DNA of 64,000 nt from Ignavibacteriaceae bacterium (GTDB lineage: Bacteria > Bacteroidota > Ignavibacteria > Ignavibacteriales > Ignavibacteriaceae): positions 1 to 64,000 of the forward strand of contig JALNZG010000012.1 of assembly GCA_023229425.1 (NCBI GenBank), read 5' to 3'. The notes beneath the pieces are model-generated. The model had not been told where the DNA came from and ran no database searches. It saw nothing but the letters and a program-made list of their open reading frames with translations. A program made the translations under genes and the position numbers. The number at the start of each line of letters is the position of its first letter. Position 1 is the first letter of the stretch. Below are positions 35,420 through 44,164 of the stretch, one piece after another.

Positions 35420-35706
35420 AAAAAATAACCACGTTTGAAGAACACTTAGATAAGCAATACGGTAAAAAAGGAAATGAAAAAAGGGATAAGTTCGAAGCTA
35501 ACTCAATTGCTTTTCGCCTGGGAGAAATGCTCAAGGAAGAAAGAACTAAATCAAAACTTACTCAAGAACAACTCGCAGAGAAATCCGGTACTAAGAAAAG
35601 TTACATTTCACGAATTGAAGCCGGTAAAAGCGATATACAAATATCTACTTTTTATAGAATTATTGAACTTGGACTTCAAAAAAGATTAACGATATCCATT
35701 TCTTAA
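35416..35706 (+). CDS. XRE-family HTH antitoxin (HigA-like)
   Basis: 96 residues. An Xre/Cro-type helix-turn-helix occupies about 35-90 (LGEMLKEERTKSKLTQEQLAEKSGTKKSYISRIEAGKSDIQISTFYRI). The N-terminal 30 residues may neutralise the toxin. It overlaps the HigB-like gene start-to-stop and presumably represses their common promoter in the 34678-35068 gap. Confidence 0.88.
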   Translation: MKKITTFEEHLDKQYGKKGNEKRDKFEANSIAFRLGEMLKEERTKSKLTQEQLAEKSGTKKSYISRIEAGKSDIQISTFYRIIELGLQKRLTISIS

Positions 35707-35710
35707 ACTA

Positions 35711-35829
35711 AAACCTCCGCTGTTTTGTAATAAATATTTGTTTGAATAGATAGAATAAACAGCCCGCTCCGATGGAGCCAAAATAATTGTTCCCACTAAA
35801 ATGCTACAAACAGAAAGCTCCTACGGAGT
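35711..35829. repeat. Palindromic dispersed repeat, copy 2
   Basis: Starts with aaacctccgctgtttt (left arm of the terminator-like hairpin, right arm deleted). It continues through tttgtaataaatatttgtttgaa, GCTCCgatGGAGC (35766-35778) and ends with agctcctacggag. It sits between the HigBA-like and Phd/RelE-like modules. Confidence 0.85.
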
Positions 35830-35909
35830 AACGGCAATATTATTTGTAAATGTTTTTTATTTCGCACTTAATTAAGTACGTTTACACGTACAAATATTTA
35901 GGAGCAATT

Positions 35910-36185
35910 ATGTACAACATACAAATAGATCAGGACATCCAACCTCTTTCGGAATTTCGTTCAAAGGTTGCTTTTTATTTTGAAAAAATAAAGAAGCACA
36001 AAAGACCCTTAATTATTACTCAAAACGGAAAAGGGGCGGCGGTGTTATTAAATGTCTCAACCTATCAAGCCATGGTTGATAAAATTGAACTGTTGGAAGA
36101 TATAAAGCTGGCGGAAGAACAACTAGCCGGCGGACAAGAAATAACACATCATGCGGTAAAGCAAAAATTTGCTAAAAAGGGATAA
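35910..36185 (+). CDS. Phd/YefM-family antitoxin
   Basis: 91 residues from ATG 35910, chosen because aggag lies directly upstream; a longer frame from 35850 has no ribosome site. The sequence SEFRSKVAFYFEKIKKHKRPLIITQNGKGAAVLLNVSTYQAMVDKIELLEDI is the Phd/YefM DNA-binding and dimerisation fold. The C-terminal tail is likely to wrap the toxin. The toxin gene starts one base after its stop. Confidence 0.9.
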   Translation: MYNIQIDQDIQPLSEFRSKVAFYFEKIKKHKRPLIITQNGKGAAVLLNVSTYQAMVDKIELLEDIKLAEEQLAGGQEITHHAVKQKFAKKG

Positions 36186-36186
36186 C

Positions 36187-36489
36187 GTGAAAATTGTTTG
36201 GTCGCCCTTAGCCGTTGAACGACTTGAATCTATCTTTGAATATATTTCAAAAGATAATGTAACCGCCGCTCATAAAATGGTAGAAAGAATTATTAATAAA
36301 GTCGAGTCATTATCAGCATTTCCGGAACGGGGAAGAAAAGTGCCGGAAATAAATAGAGAAGAAATCCGGGAAGTGTTTGAAGGGGAATATCGGTTGATAT
36401 ACCGTCTCTCATCTAAAAAAGTTTTTGTTTTAACTATCAGAAATTTCAAACAACTTTTACCCTCTAATGATTTAGATTTTAAGGAGTAA
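36187..36489 (+). CDS. RelE/ParE-family toxin
   Basis: 100 residues from GTG 36187, one base after the antitoxin stop, with aggga five bases upstream. An in-frame TTG at 36169 overlaps the antitoxin and is less likely. Core features are VWSPLAVERLESIFEYISKDN, FPERGRKVPE and REVFEGEYRLIYRLSSKKVFVLTIRNFKQ, the RelE/ParE fold. It may be a ribosome-dependent RNase or a gyrase inhibitor; the sequence does not decide. A DUF2283 gene follows after 5 bases. Confidence 0.88.
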   Translation: MKIVWSPLAVERLESIFEYISKDNVTAAHKMVERIINKVESLSAFPERGRKVPEINREEIREVFEGEYRLIYRLSSKKVFVLTIRNFKQLLPSNDLDFKE

Positions 36490-36494
36490 GAAAA

Positions 36495-36713
36495 ATGAAG
36501 TTAAATTATTATCCGGAAACCGATTCACTTTATATTGATTTGTCGGAAAAAAAAAGTGTTACATCCAAAGAAGTTGCAGACGGAATTGTCGTAGATTTTG
36601 ATGAATTAGGCGCCGTTGTGGGTTTTGATATTGATCATGCCAGCAAAGTTGTTAATTTACAAAAATTAGAATCTGATTCGATGCCTGTTAAATCATTTGC
36701 GATTGCTTCTTAG
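36495..36713 (+). CDS. DUF2283 domain protein
   Basis: 72 residues of the DUF2283 family: YYPETDSLYIDLSEKKSVTSKEVADGIVVDFDELGAVVGFDIDHAS. These small proteins of unknown function are often found beside toxin-antitoxin genes. It lies 5 bases after the RelE/ParE-like toxin and so probably belongs to the same transcript. An aaggag ribosome site is present. No catalytic residues are evident. Confidence 0.88.
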   Translation: MKLNYYPETDSLYIDLSEKKSVTSKEVADGIVVDFDELGAVVGFDIDHASKVVNLQKLESDSMPVKSFAIAS

Positions 36714-36721
36714 AGCCAATC

Positions 36722-36848
36722 TTATTTACACAACGACTTTAGCGTTTTGATATTCACCAAATCTTCAAGCTGTTCTTTTCCTTTTGGAGTTTCGAGAATT
36801 TTGGGAATGTGAAGAAGGCGTTTGTTGTTCATGTGAAAACATTTTACA
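36722..36848 (-). pseudogene. Truncated second copy of the nfo 3' end
   Basis: The - strand frame ends in KRLLHIPKILETPKGKEQL and then a tail nearly identical to the C-terminus of the intact endonuclease IV gene at 41147-42001. It is preceded by KCFHMN from an earlier part of that protein. The 93 bases between two gttcat repeats in the intact gene (41252 and 41345) are absent here, an in-frame loss of 31 codons. Upstream of about 36848 the similarity ends, so most of the gene is missing. The frame continues to 37006 with 45 unrecognised residues. Confidence 0.85.
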
Positions 36849-37204
36849 TATCCTGTTAATATGATTTTGTGTTTTCGATTACACTTGCAATTTGTGAAAC
36901 ACTCCTTACGGATTTTTCCCTTACCACTTTCGGAGAAGTGGAATACCGTCTCTTTTATTTCTTCCAAATACTTTCTTTTAGTTTTACTGCTACTATAAAA
37001 TATCAATCATTTGCATTCCCTATTTAAGGGGCAAAGTCCTTTTTTTCAAATACCCTTGAATGACATTGTTTTTGACTCGATTCGACATAATAGCAATAAA
37101 CAAAAATTTGGTGAAACAAGTAATAAGTTTTAAGTTATAATATAATTTTATAAAAAATAATGATTCAGAATATTTACAATGTAGATATCCTGAAGGGATG
37201 ACTA
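36849..37204. other. AT-rich interval upstream of the methyltransferase gene
   Basis: The left part (to 37006) is open on the - strand as an N-terminal extension of the nfo fragment, with Lys/Cys-rich content of no recognised family. The remainder, 37007-37204, is about three-quarters A+T and shows no gene. A junction of a rearrangement is expected near 36848. Confidence 0.4.
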
Positions 37205-37933
37205 ATGCTTTATATAAAACTTTTCTTTATACGGAAAATCAAGGGACTATCCTTGAAAATAGGATTACATCGTATAGTAGAACCATTTTCGAATTTTTTC
37301 CTCACACTTATTTATCTATCAAAATTTTCCAAATGGCGAAAAGAGAATAGCAACTTAAAATTTAACGATTTTTATAATGATAACGTAAAATATGTAGATC
37401 GTTTCAAGCTACATGAATTTCTATTTAATTCAGAAAAATTGGATCAAGCAATTGACTTCTATGAATTTGGAGTCGCGGATGGTATTTCATTCAAGTGGTG
37501 GGTTGAGAAAAACAAAAATAGCAATTCTCGATTTTTTGGTTTTGATACATTTACCGGATTGCCAGAAGATTTTGGAGTGATGAAAAAAGAAGACTATGAT
37601 ACCAAAGGGAATTTCCCGGATGTTGGTGGAGATGTAAGATGTCATTTCTACGCTGGGCTTTTTCAAGACTCTCTCCGACCATTCTTACAAGAATATAAAC
37701 CACTAAATAGAAAAGTGATACATCTTGACGCTGATTTATATTCAGCAACATTATACGTTTTAACGGTGATGAGTCCCTTCTTAACTCCAGGTGATATTAT
37801 TCTTTTTGATGAATTTGGAGTTCCTACGCATGAGTTTAAAGCATTTGCAGATTTTGAATCTTCATACTATTTTAAATACGAGGTTTTAGGAGCAGTAAAT
37901 AATTATTTACAAATAGCCATAAAGGTTCTTTAA
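37205..37933 (+). CDS. TylF-like SAM-dependent methyltransferase
   Basis: 242 residues. The core (about 85-240) has YEFGVADGISFKWW as the SAM-binding first strand and loop, RFFGFDTFTGLPEDFG, KVIHLDADLYSATLYVL and GDIILFDEFGVPTHEFKAF. This is the TylF/MycF macrocin-O-methyltransferase-type fold; the Asp residues in HLDADLYS and FDEFG are the usual metal ligands. The N-terminal 60 residues are basic and partly hydrophobic. Such enzymes methylate sugars of surface glycans or natural products. It stands alone between the nfo remnant and the large T9SS gene. Acceptor unknown. Confidence 0.75.
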   Translation: MLYIKLFFIRKIKGLSLKIGLHRIVEPFSNFFLTLIYLSKFSKWRKENSNLKFNDFYNDNVKYVDRFKLHEFLFNSEKLDQAIDFYEFGVADGISFKWWVEKNKNSNSRFFGFDTFTGLPEDFGVMKKEDYDTKGNFPDVGGDVRCHFYAGLFQDSLRPFLQEYKPLNRKVIHLDADLYSATLYVLTVMSPFLTPGDIILFDEFGVPTHEFKAFADFESSYYFKYEVLGAVNNYLQIAIKVL

Positions 37934-38071
37934 GACAATCGAGAAGTTGCCAATATCTAATTTTGATAACATTAAACAATAGATTTCCGACTAAGAAGCG
38001 ATGAATTATTTAATTATTAGTTCGCTTTTTGTGCGGATATTTTAAGGGAAAAATAATATAGGGATTCCGTC

Positions 38072-40960
38072 ATGGAAAAGAGAAACTTGGTTTTTTTGAG
38101 ATTAGCAATTCTATCATTTTTATTAATTTCATTATGTAAAGAAAGCTATTCGCAATGGGGGGCACAACAATTACTTTCAAATACCTCCCAATCATTAAAT
38201 TCTATTTCATATTTTAATTCGCAAGTACTTATTGCAGTTGGTTCTAGTGGTGCACTTGTTAGAACTTCGGATGCTGGAGTAAATTGGGTAACAACATATA
38301 TTAACCAAAGTGTGGAATTTACGGGCATATCTTGCTTACACAATGGACATGCTTGGGCTGTTGGGACTTCCGGCAGTATTATTAAAACAACCGATTATGG
38401 ATTAACTTGGAGTAATCAAAACTCGAGCGTTACCACTAGATTAAATTCCGTTTGTGCAATTAACGATTCGATTGCTATTGCTGTAGGTGCTAATGGAATG
38501 ATTGTCAAAACATCAAATGGAGGTACAACATGGAATATTTTTTCAACTAATCTAACTGGTACTATACGCACCGTACATTTTACTGACCCATCTTTCGGTT
38601 TTTTCGCAGGAGGGGATTTCGAACCAGCCGGATTCGTCTATAAAACAACGAATGGTGGAACTACTTGGAATCCAGTTTTCAATCCGATGACACTATTAAC
38701 TGCCATTCAAGTAGTATCTCATAATACCATTATAGGTGTAGGGATAAGAGGAATGATGTATTCATCTTCAGATGGTGGTACTACTTGGAATTCAGTTTAT
38801 ACAGAAACAGGGCATTGGTTATATGCACTACACTTTTTTAATGATAATGAAGGCTTTATCGTTGGTGGAAATGTGAACGAAGCTTTTACAAGTTATACTT
38901 CAAATGGATTATCATGGTCTCCAGTAGCTTTTAATTCATCACAATGGTTATATGGATGTGCTTTTCCCGATTCAAATTCAGGTTATTTAACTGGTTATGC
39001 TGGGCAAATTTACAAGTTGAAACGAGATAAAATCACAATCACTTCTCCAACCGGTGGTGAAAATTGGGAAATCGGGTCATCTCAAAATATTCTTTGGAAT
39101 AGTGCTGATGTTATAAATGTTAAACTTGAATACTCTACAAACGAGGGAGTGAATTGGGTACTCATTGTAGATTCCATTCCTTCAAATATAGGAAGTTATT
39201 CATGGACTGTTCCAAAAACTCCATCGAAAATGTGCAAAATTAGGATTTCTTCAATTGAAGACCCGAGTATCTATAAAATTAGTCGTAGCACATTTAGAAT
39301 AGTAGGTCCGGAAATTAATGTAAATTATAATACTCCAACCATTTGGTATGATACGGATTTAGATGGGAAAGAATCAAAAGCGATTGAGCCAATAATATCA
39401 ATATCGTCAGGCATCATTTCTTCCTATGTTTGGAGCCTAAATGGGAAAGAATTGGGTGTCACCAAAAACATCCTTCCTGAGGTTCCAACTGGAACATGGT
39501 ATCTACTTTTAACTTTGACCACAGATGATGGAATTGTAGAAAAAGATTCATTAAAAATTTCTGTATATGGTTCAAAAGTAAAAACAAATGGCACAATAGA
39601 ATCAGCGGTGAGCCAATTAAATGACAATATCTATTTTGTTACCTCAACAGGGGGTGGTGTTTACGAATTTGATACAACAGGGGTAATTAAATGGATGATA
39701 CAAACAGGTGGCTCTATTCAATCGACTGTTTGCGTAAGTAGTCAGGATAATATTTATGTTGGGAGTAATGATACTCGACTCTATTCTTTTGACTATCAAG
39801 GACTTCCTAGATGGGATAAGGCAATTGGTGGAACAATTGTTTCGTCTCCGTCAGTTTCTGATAGTTTAATTTATTTAGGAATAACAACCGGGAGGTTTTT
39901 TGCACTGGATGAAGCCGGTAATTTTAAATGGAGTGTCCAAACTGGTGGTGCAATTAATTCATCTGCATCAATTAGTGAAAGCGGCATTATCTTTGTGGGA
40001 AGTGACGATGCAAATTTATATGCAATTTCACAATTTGGTTCTGTCCTATGGAAATATACTTCAGGGGGAGCAATTAGGACTTCTCCGGCGTTAGGATTAG
40101 ATAGTAGTGTTGTGTTCGGTTCTGATGATGGATTCCTTTATAAAATTGATTTGAATGGGAATTTAAAATGGAAATTTCAGACGAATGGACAAGTAAAATC
40201 TTCTCCAATTATTGGTAAGAACGGCGATATTTATTTTGGATCAAGTGATGGAAAAGTTTATTGCCTCTCAAAAGATGGAGAAAAATTATGGGAATTTTTT
40301 ACGGGTTCACAAGTTTTAGGAACTCCAGCATTTGGTGGTGATGGTTCAGTCTATTTTGGAAACTTAAATGGGACGGTATATGCAATTGATAAGGAGGGTA
40401 ACCTGGAATGGATGTTGGAAACGGGAAACATGATTGTAGCTCCGATCTTAGTTACAAATTCTAAGATGATAATGATAGGTGATCTCATTGGTAATGTTTA
40501 TATAATGAGAATCCCCCCTAAAATTACTACTGTAAATTCAAATTCTAAAAATGAATTAACTAATAGAATTTTTTCTGGTGAATCATTTGAATGGGGAACG
40601 TTTAAAGGGAATAATCAACGCACCGGTAACAGAAAAAGCGTTGCAACTAGTGTGAGAAATCAAAGGAATGAAATACCCGAAAAGTTTACGTTGGAACAGA
40701 ATTTCCCAAATCCCTTTAATCCATCAACTATTATTAGGTATGCATTACCATTTGAGAGTAATGTAAAATTGGTTGTGTATAATTTACTTGGTGAAGTGGT
40801 AAAAGAATTGGTAAATGGATCGGTTGCAACTGGATATCAAGAAATCAGTTTTGACGCAACAAATATTTCTTCCGGAATTTACTTTTACACTTTACATGCA
40901 ACTTCGCTTGACGGGAAACAAAATTATCAAAGCGTTAAAAAAATGTTGTTGTTAAAATAA
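38072..40960 (+). CDS. T9SS-secreted protein with Ycf48-like and PQQ-like propellers
   Basis: 962 residues. After a signal peptide (about 1-27), residues 35-320 are Asp-box/Ycf48-like repeats (VRTSDAGVNW, IKTTDYGLTW, VKTSNGGTTW). A Ser/Thr-rich KNH-type beta-sandwich follows (about 325-410, TITSPTGGENWEIGSSQNI), then an Ig/PKD-like stretch. A PQQ-binding-like propeller (about 505-800) shows many repeats of the form YVGSNDTRLYSFDYQG. The type IX sorting domain is at 875-962 (NFPNPFNPST ... KKMLLLK). A surface or secreted structural or recognition protein; no enzyme motif seen. It is the last gene before the third repeat copy. Confidence 0.85.
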   Translation: MEKRNLVFLRLAILSFLLISLCKESYSQWGAQQLLSNTSQSLNSISYFNSQVLIAVGSSGALVRTSDAGVNWVTTYINQSVEFTGISCLHNGHAWAVGTSGSIIKTTDYGLTWSNQNSSVTTRLNSVCAINDSIAIAVGANGMIVKTSNGGTTWNIFSTNLTGTIRTVHFTDPSFGFFAGGDFEPAGFVYKTTNGGTTWNPVFNPMTLLTAIQVVSHNTIIGVGIRGMMYSSSDGGTTWNSVYTETGHWLYALHFFNDNEGFIVGGNVNEAFTSYTSNGLSWSPVAFNSSQWLYGCAFPDSNSGYLTGYAGQIYKLKRDKITITSPTGGENWEIGSSQNILWNSADVINVKLEYSTNEGVNWVLIVDSIPSNIGSYSWTVPKTPSKMCKIRISSIEDPSIYKISRSTFRIVGPEINVNYNTPTIWYDTDLDGKESKAIEPIISISSGIISSYVWSLNGKELGVTKNILPEVPTGTWYLLLTLTTDDGIVEKDSLKISVYGSKVKTNGTIESAVSQLNDNIYFVTSTGGGVYEFDTTGVIKWMIQTGGSIQSTVCVSSQDNIYVGSNDTRLYSFDYQGLPRWDKAIGGTIVSSPSVSDSLIYLGITTGRFFALDEAGNFKWSVQTGGAINSSASISESGIIFVGSDDANLYAISQFGSVLWKYTSGGAIRTSPALGLDSSVVFGSDDGFLYKIDLNGNLKWKFQTNGQVKSSPIIGKNGDIYFGSSDGKVYCLSKDGEKLWEFFTGSQVLGTPAFGGDGSVYFGNLNGTVYAIDKEGNLEWMLETGNMIVAPILVTNSKMIMIGDLIGNVYIMRIPPKITTVNSNSKNELTNRIFSGESFEWGTFKGNNQRTGNRKSVATSVRNQRNEIPEKFTLEQNFPNPFNPSTIIRYALPFESNVKLVVYNLLGEVVKELVNGSVATGYQEISFDATNISSGIYFYTLHATSLDGKQNYQSVKKMLLLK

Positions 40961-40981
40961 ATCAGAGCTATTCTGAAATAT

Positions 40982-41118
40982 AAACCTCCACAGTTTTAGA
41001 AATTGTGGAGGTTTGTAATAAATAATTGTTTGAACATATAGAATAAACAGACCGCTCCAATGGAGCTGAAATAATTGTTCTGTTTACGATGCTATAAACA
41101 GTAAGCTCCTACGGAGCT
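40982..41118. repeat. Palindromic dispersed repeat, copy 3, with complete hairpin
   Basis: This copy keeps the whole first hairpin: aaacctccaca (40982-40992) pairs with tgtggaggttt (41004-41014). It continues with the GCTCCaatGGAGC palindrome (41053-41065) and ends with agctcctacggagct (41104-41118). The first hairpin matches the terminator at 15322 and probably ends transcription of the gene at 38072. Confidence 0.88.
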
Positions 41119-41146
41119 AAAAATGTAGCAGGATGTTGGGATGATC

Positions 41147-42001
41147 TTATTTACATAACGATCGCAGCGTTTTAATATTTTCTAAGTCTTCAAGCTGTTC
41201 TTTTCCTTTTGGGGTTTCGAGAATTTTGGGGATATTAAGCAGGCGGTTATCGTTCATAATATTTGTAAAACCTTCCAATCCGATGAACCCTTTGCCAATG
41301 TGATCGTGCCTATCAACTCGGCTCGCAAGTGGTTTCTTACTGTCGTTCATGTGGAAACATTTTAGTAAGTTCAATCCGATAATCTCGTCGAAATCAGTAA
41401 TCACTTTGTTGTAATTTTTTTTGTCTTTAATGTCGTAACCGGCGGCGAAGATATGAGCAGTATCAATGCAAACACACATCCTTTCTTTTTCATCAACCAG
41501 ATCAATAATTTTTTTAAGATGCTCAAATTTATAACCGATGGCGGTTCCTTGCCCTGCGGTGGCTTCAAGCATGCTTTGAACTTTGTAGTTTTTAGTTTTT
41601 TGATGAGCGAGATTTAACGATTCGGCAATCAATTTAATCCCTTCTTCTTCGCCCATCCCTCCGTGAGCGCCGGGATGAAAATTGAGGAAAGGAATCCCGA
41701 GCATTTCGCAGCGTTCAAGTTCATCAACAAAAGCTTCGCGGGATTTCTCCAAGAGCTCCGTTTTTGATGAGCAAAGATTTATTAAATAGGAATCGTGCGA
41801 GACGACTACTTTTATGGAAGAGACGGCAAGTTTTCTTTTGAATTCGTCTGCTTCATTTTGCGTTAAGACTTTTCCTTTCCACTGATTATTGTTTTTTGTA
41901 AAAATCTGTATCGCGGTAAAATTTAGTTTTTCAGCCAAGGTAATTGCCGCCGAAACTCCACCCTGCGTTGATGTATGGGCTCCGAGTAGATGTTCTTTCA
42001 T
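41147..42001 (-). CDS. nfo: Deoxyribonuclease IV (AP endonuclease)
   Basis: 284 residues, the full length of endonuclease IV, a three-zinc TIM-barrel enzyme that incises DNA at abasic sites. Motifs are GAHTSTQGGVSAAI at the start, FLNFHPGAHGG, MLEATAGQGTAIGYKFE, VCIDTAHIFAAGYD, KCFHMNDSKKPLASRVDRHDHIGKG and IPKILETPKG, giving the His/Glu/Asp zinc ligands. It is third in a run on the - strand after the symporter and RmlD-like genes, one base behind the latter. A truncated duplicate of its 3' end is at 36722. Confidence 0.96.
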   Translation of the reverse strand: MKEHLLGAHTSTQGGVSAAITLAEKLNFTAIQIFTKNNNQWKGKVLTQNEADEFKRKLAVSSIKVVVSHDSYLINLCSSKTELLEKSREAFVDELERCEMLGIPFLNFHPGAHGGMGEEEGIKLIAESLNLAHQKTKNYKVQSMLEATAGQGTAIGYKFEHLKKIIDLVDEKERMCVCIDTAHIFAAGYDIKDKKNYNKVITDFDEIIGLNLLKCFHMNDSKKPLASRVDRHDHIGKGFIGLEGFTNIMNDNRLLNIPKILETPKGKEQLEDLENIKTLRSLCK

Positions 42002-42002
42002 T

Positions 42003-42899
42003 TTACATTCCTTCTTTCAACATTGCCGAAATTGCTTCTTCAATCGTTTGTTGTTTTATTCCGTACGATTGAAGTTTGTCCGTATTCATAGAAACATCAG
42101 CAACGGCTGGATAGTTCGGCAAATCATTCAAAGATATTTTTTGAAGAAGATTTTTATCAAGTTTTGCGATGTCACATAATATTTCGCCAAGTTCAAAACG
42201 GGAAACACGTTCTAATCCGCCGAAATTAATTGTTGAAGTGGAAATATCTTTTTGAATTACTTCCCGGATGATTCTTGCTGCATCATGCAGAGCCAGCGGC
42301 GTTCGGTACTGATCGATAAATAGCGAAACAGATATTCCGCGTTTCAGTTTTTCATACAATTCATGAAAATGATTTACTGTGTGTGTTCCACTGATTCCGT
42401 AAAGTAAAGCAGTTCGAAGAATAATATAATCTTCAAAAACGTTTTTAATTTTTATTTCGCCAAGTAATTTTGTTTCGGCGTAAAGTGAAACCGGAATTAA
42501 TTTAGCGTCTTCTTTCAACAAGGAACCGCGGTATCCGGCGTAAACCAAATCGGTTGAAAGGTAAATAAGTTTTGCTGAATGTTTTTCACATAACTTCGCC
42601 AAATGTTCTGTCACTTTTACGTTAATCGAATAGACGTCTTTTTGAGGTAAAATCATTGCAGCGTTTGGATTTGAAATTGCAGCGGCATGAACAACAACAT
42701 TCGGATTAAACGATTCGAATAATTGTGTCAGCAAATCAAAGTTTATTAAATCAATTTTAGCGGAAGTAAAATTGCTGCAATTTCCCGCATGCGTGTTATA
42801 TGTGGTTAAAATGTTAAAGTGTTCTGCTAATTCTTTATTGAGAAATTGTCCGAGCAATCCACTGCCGCCGGTGATCAAAACTTTCTTCAGCGAACTCAT
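42003..42899 (-). CDS. SDR family reductase, RmlD-like (dTDP-4-dehydrorhamnose reductase type)
   Basis: 298 residues. The NAD(P) motif GGSGLLGQFL is N-terminal. HAAAISNPNAAMILPQKDVYSINVKVTEHLA, the LIYLSTDLVYAGYRG strand and the YAETKLLGE active-site Tyr/Lys place it in the RfbD/RmlD or methionine adenosyltransferase-beta-like group. A role in making dTDP-L-rhamnose would fit rfbB at 47385, but rmlA and rmlC are not in the window, so the link is tentative. It overlaps the symporter gene by four bases and precedes nfo by one. Confidence 0.8.
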   Translation of the reverse strand: MSSLKKVLITGGSGLLGQFLNKELAEHFNILTTYNTHAGNCSNFTSAKIDLINFDLLTQLFESFNPNVVVHAAAISNPNAAMILPQKDVYSINVKVTEHLAKLCEKHSAKLIYLSTDLVYAGYRGSLLKEDAKLIPVSLYAETKLLGEIKIKNVFEDYIILRTALLYGISGTHTVNHFHELYEKLKRGISVSLFIDQYRTPLALHDAARIIREVIQKDISTSTINFGGLERVSRFELGEILCDIAKLDKNLLQKISLNDLPNYPAVADVSMNTDKLQSYGIKQQTIEEAISAMLKEGM

Positions 42900-44164
42900 T
42901 TCTTCAATTCAAATCCTTCTGTTTTTGTAATATAAGCAGCGCAGGTAATATCGCCGGTAACGTTCAAAACCGTTCTGCACATATCGAGAAGCCGGTCAAC
43001 ACCGAGGATGATTGCAATTCCTTCAGCCGGAATGCCCACCATAGTTAAAACAATAACCAAAAGCGGAATTGAGCCGGAAGGAACTCCCGCAGAGCCAACA
43101 GCGGTTAAAACACTCATAAGTACAACAATTAATTGCACACCGATCGAAAGATGAATGCCGAAAACTTGAGCTAAAAAGAGAACGGTTACACCTTCAAAAA
43201 GCGCGGTTCCGTTCATGTTCATTGTTGCACCGAGAGGTAGAACAAATCCGGTTATGTGCGATGGAATTCCGAGATTATCTTTAGAGACTGCGATCGTTGT
43301 TGGTAGCGTTGCATTGCTTGAGCTTGTTGAAAACGCCGTCAACATTACGGTTTCGATTTTGCGGAAAAAGAGAAGCGGGCTGTAGTCTGAAAAAACTTTT
43401 ATTAAAATCGGGAAAACACCGAATTGATGTAATGCGAGTCCGACAAGAACCGTAATAACATACATGCTTAAAGCGACCAAAAGTTCAAAACCAAAACGAG
43501 AAGTAACACTAAAGATTAAGGCGAATACACCGTAAGGCGCTAATTTCATAGCCATGTTGATAACGACGACGGTTACATCATTAATTCCTTCTAAAAGATT
43601 AATAATCGGTTTGGCTTTTTCTTTGTCAATTATTGTAAGCGCAATTCCTACTATTAATGAAAAGAAAATTAACGCAAGCATATCGGGATTTGGTTTGGCA
43701 ATTGCCGCCGCCGGATTTCTCGGAACGATATTGACCAAAGTTTGAATTCCAAATTCCGTTTTTTCTGTTGACTGTTTTATTTCGTCGGCTTGTCCTTTGT
43801 AGGTTAACAATAATTTGGTTTTTGTTTCTTCCGGTAAATAATCTCCCGGTCTTATAAGATTTACCAAAACCAAACCGATAGTAACAGCTATAGTTGTAAC
43901 AATTAAAAAATACATAATGGTTTTGAATCCGATGCGCCCAAGTTTTTTAAGATCGCCGATTTGAGCCACACCGAGAGAAAGACTTGCAAATACAAGGGGA
44001 ATAACCATCATGATCAAAAGGTTTAAAAATATTTTTCCTAATGGATCAGTAATGTATTGTTGCGTGAATAATAAAAAAGGTGTAGCCGGGAAAAAGAAAT
44101 TGCTGAAAACACCGGCAATTGCGCCCAAAAGAAGCCCGATAAAAATTTTGGAATGTCTGCTCAT
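42896..44164 (-). CDS. Dicarboxylate/amino acid:cation symporter (SDF family)
   Basis: 422 residues with about eight transmembrane helices plus two re-entrant hairpins. Family signatures are the serine-rich loop STSSSNATLPTT, the GATMNMNGTALFEG segment of TM7 and GVPSGSIPLLVIVLTMVGIP in hairpin 2. These proteins import glutamate, aspartate or C4-dicarboxylates with Na+ or H+. LDMCRTVLNVTGD in the last helix carries an Arg at the position that favours acidic amino acids. First gene of the run sdf-rmlD-nfo. Confidence 0.93.
   Translation of the reverse strand: MSRHSKIFIGLLLGAIAGVFSNFFFPATPFLLFTQQYITDPLGKIFLNLLIMMVIPLVFASLSLGVAQIGDLKKLGRIGFKTIMYFLIVTTIAVTIGLVLVNLIRPGDYLPEETKTKLLLTYKGQADEIKQSTEKTEFGIQTLVNIVPRNPAAAIAKPNPDMLALIFFSLIVGIALTIIDKEKAKPIINLLEGINDVTVVVINMAMKLAPYGVFALIFSVTSRFGFELLVALSMYVITVLVGLALHQFGVFPILIKVFSDYSPLLFFRKIETVMLTAFSTSSSNATLPTTIAVSKDNLGIPSHITGFVLPLGATMNMNGTALFEGVTVLFLAQVFGIHLSIGVQLIVVLMSVLTAVGSAGVPSGSIPLLVIVLTMVGIPAEGIAIILGVDRLLDMCRTVLNVTGDITCAAYITKTEGFELKK

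Noticed and set aside
35850..35909. Longer start for the Phd-type antitoxin
   Set aside because: No ribosome site before 35850, while aggag lies immediately before ATG 35910 and the family N-terminus begins there.
36722..37006. Whole 94-codon - strand frame as an intact gene
   Set aside because: The C-terminal half is clearly a deleted remnant of nfo fused to an unrelated upstream stretch, so it is treated as a pseudogene.
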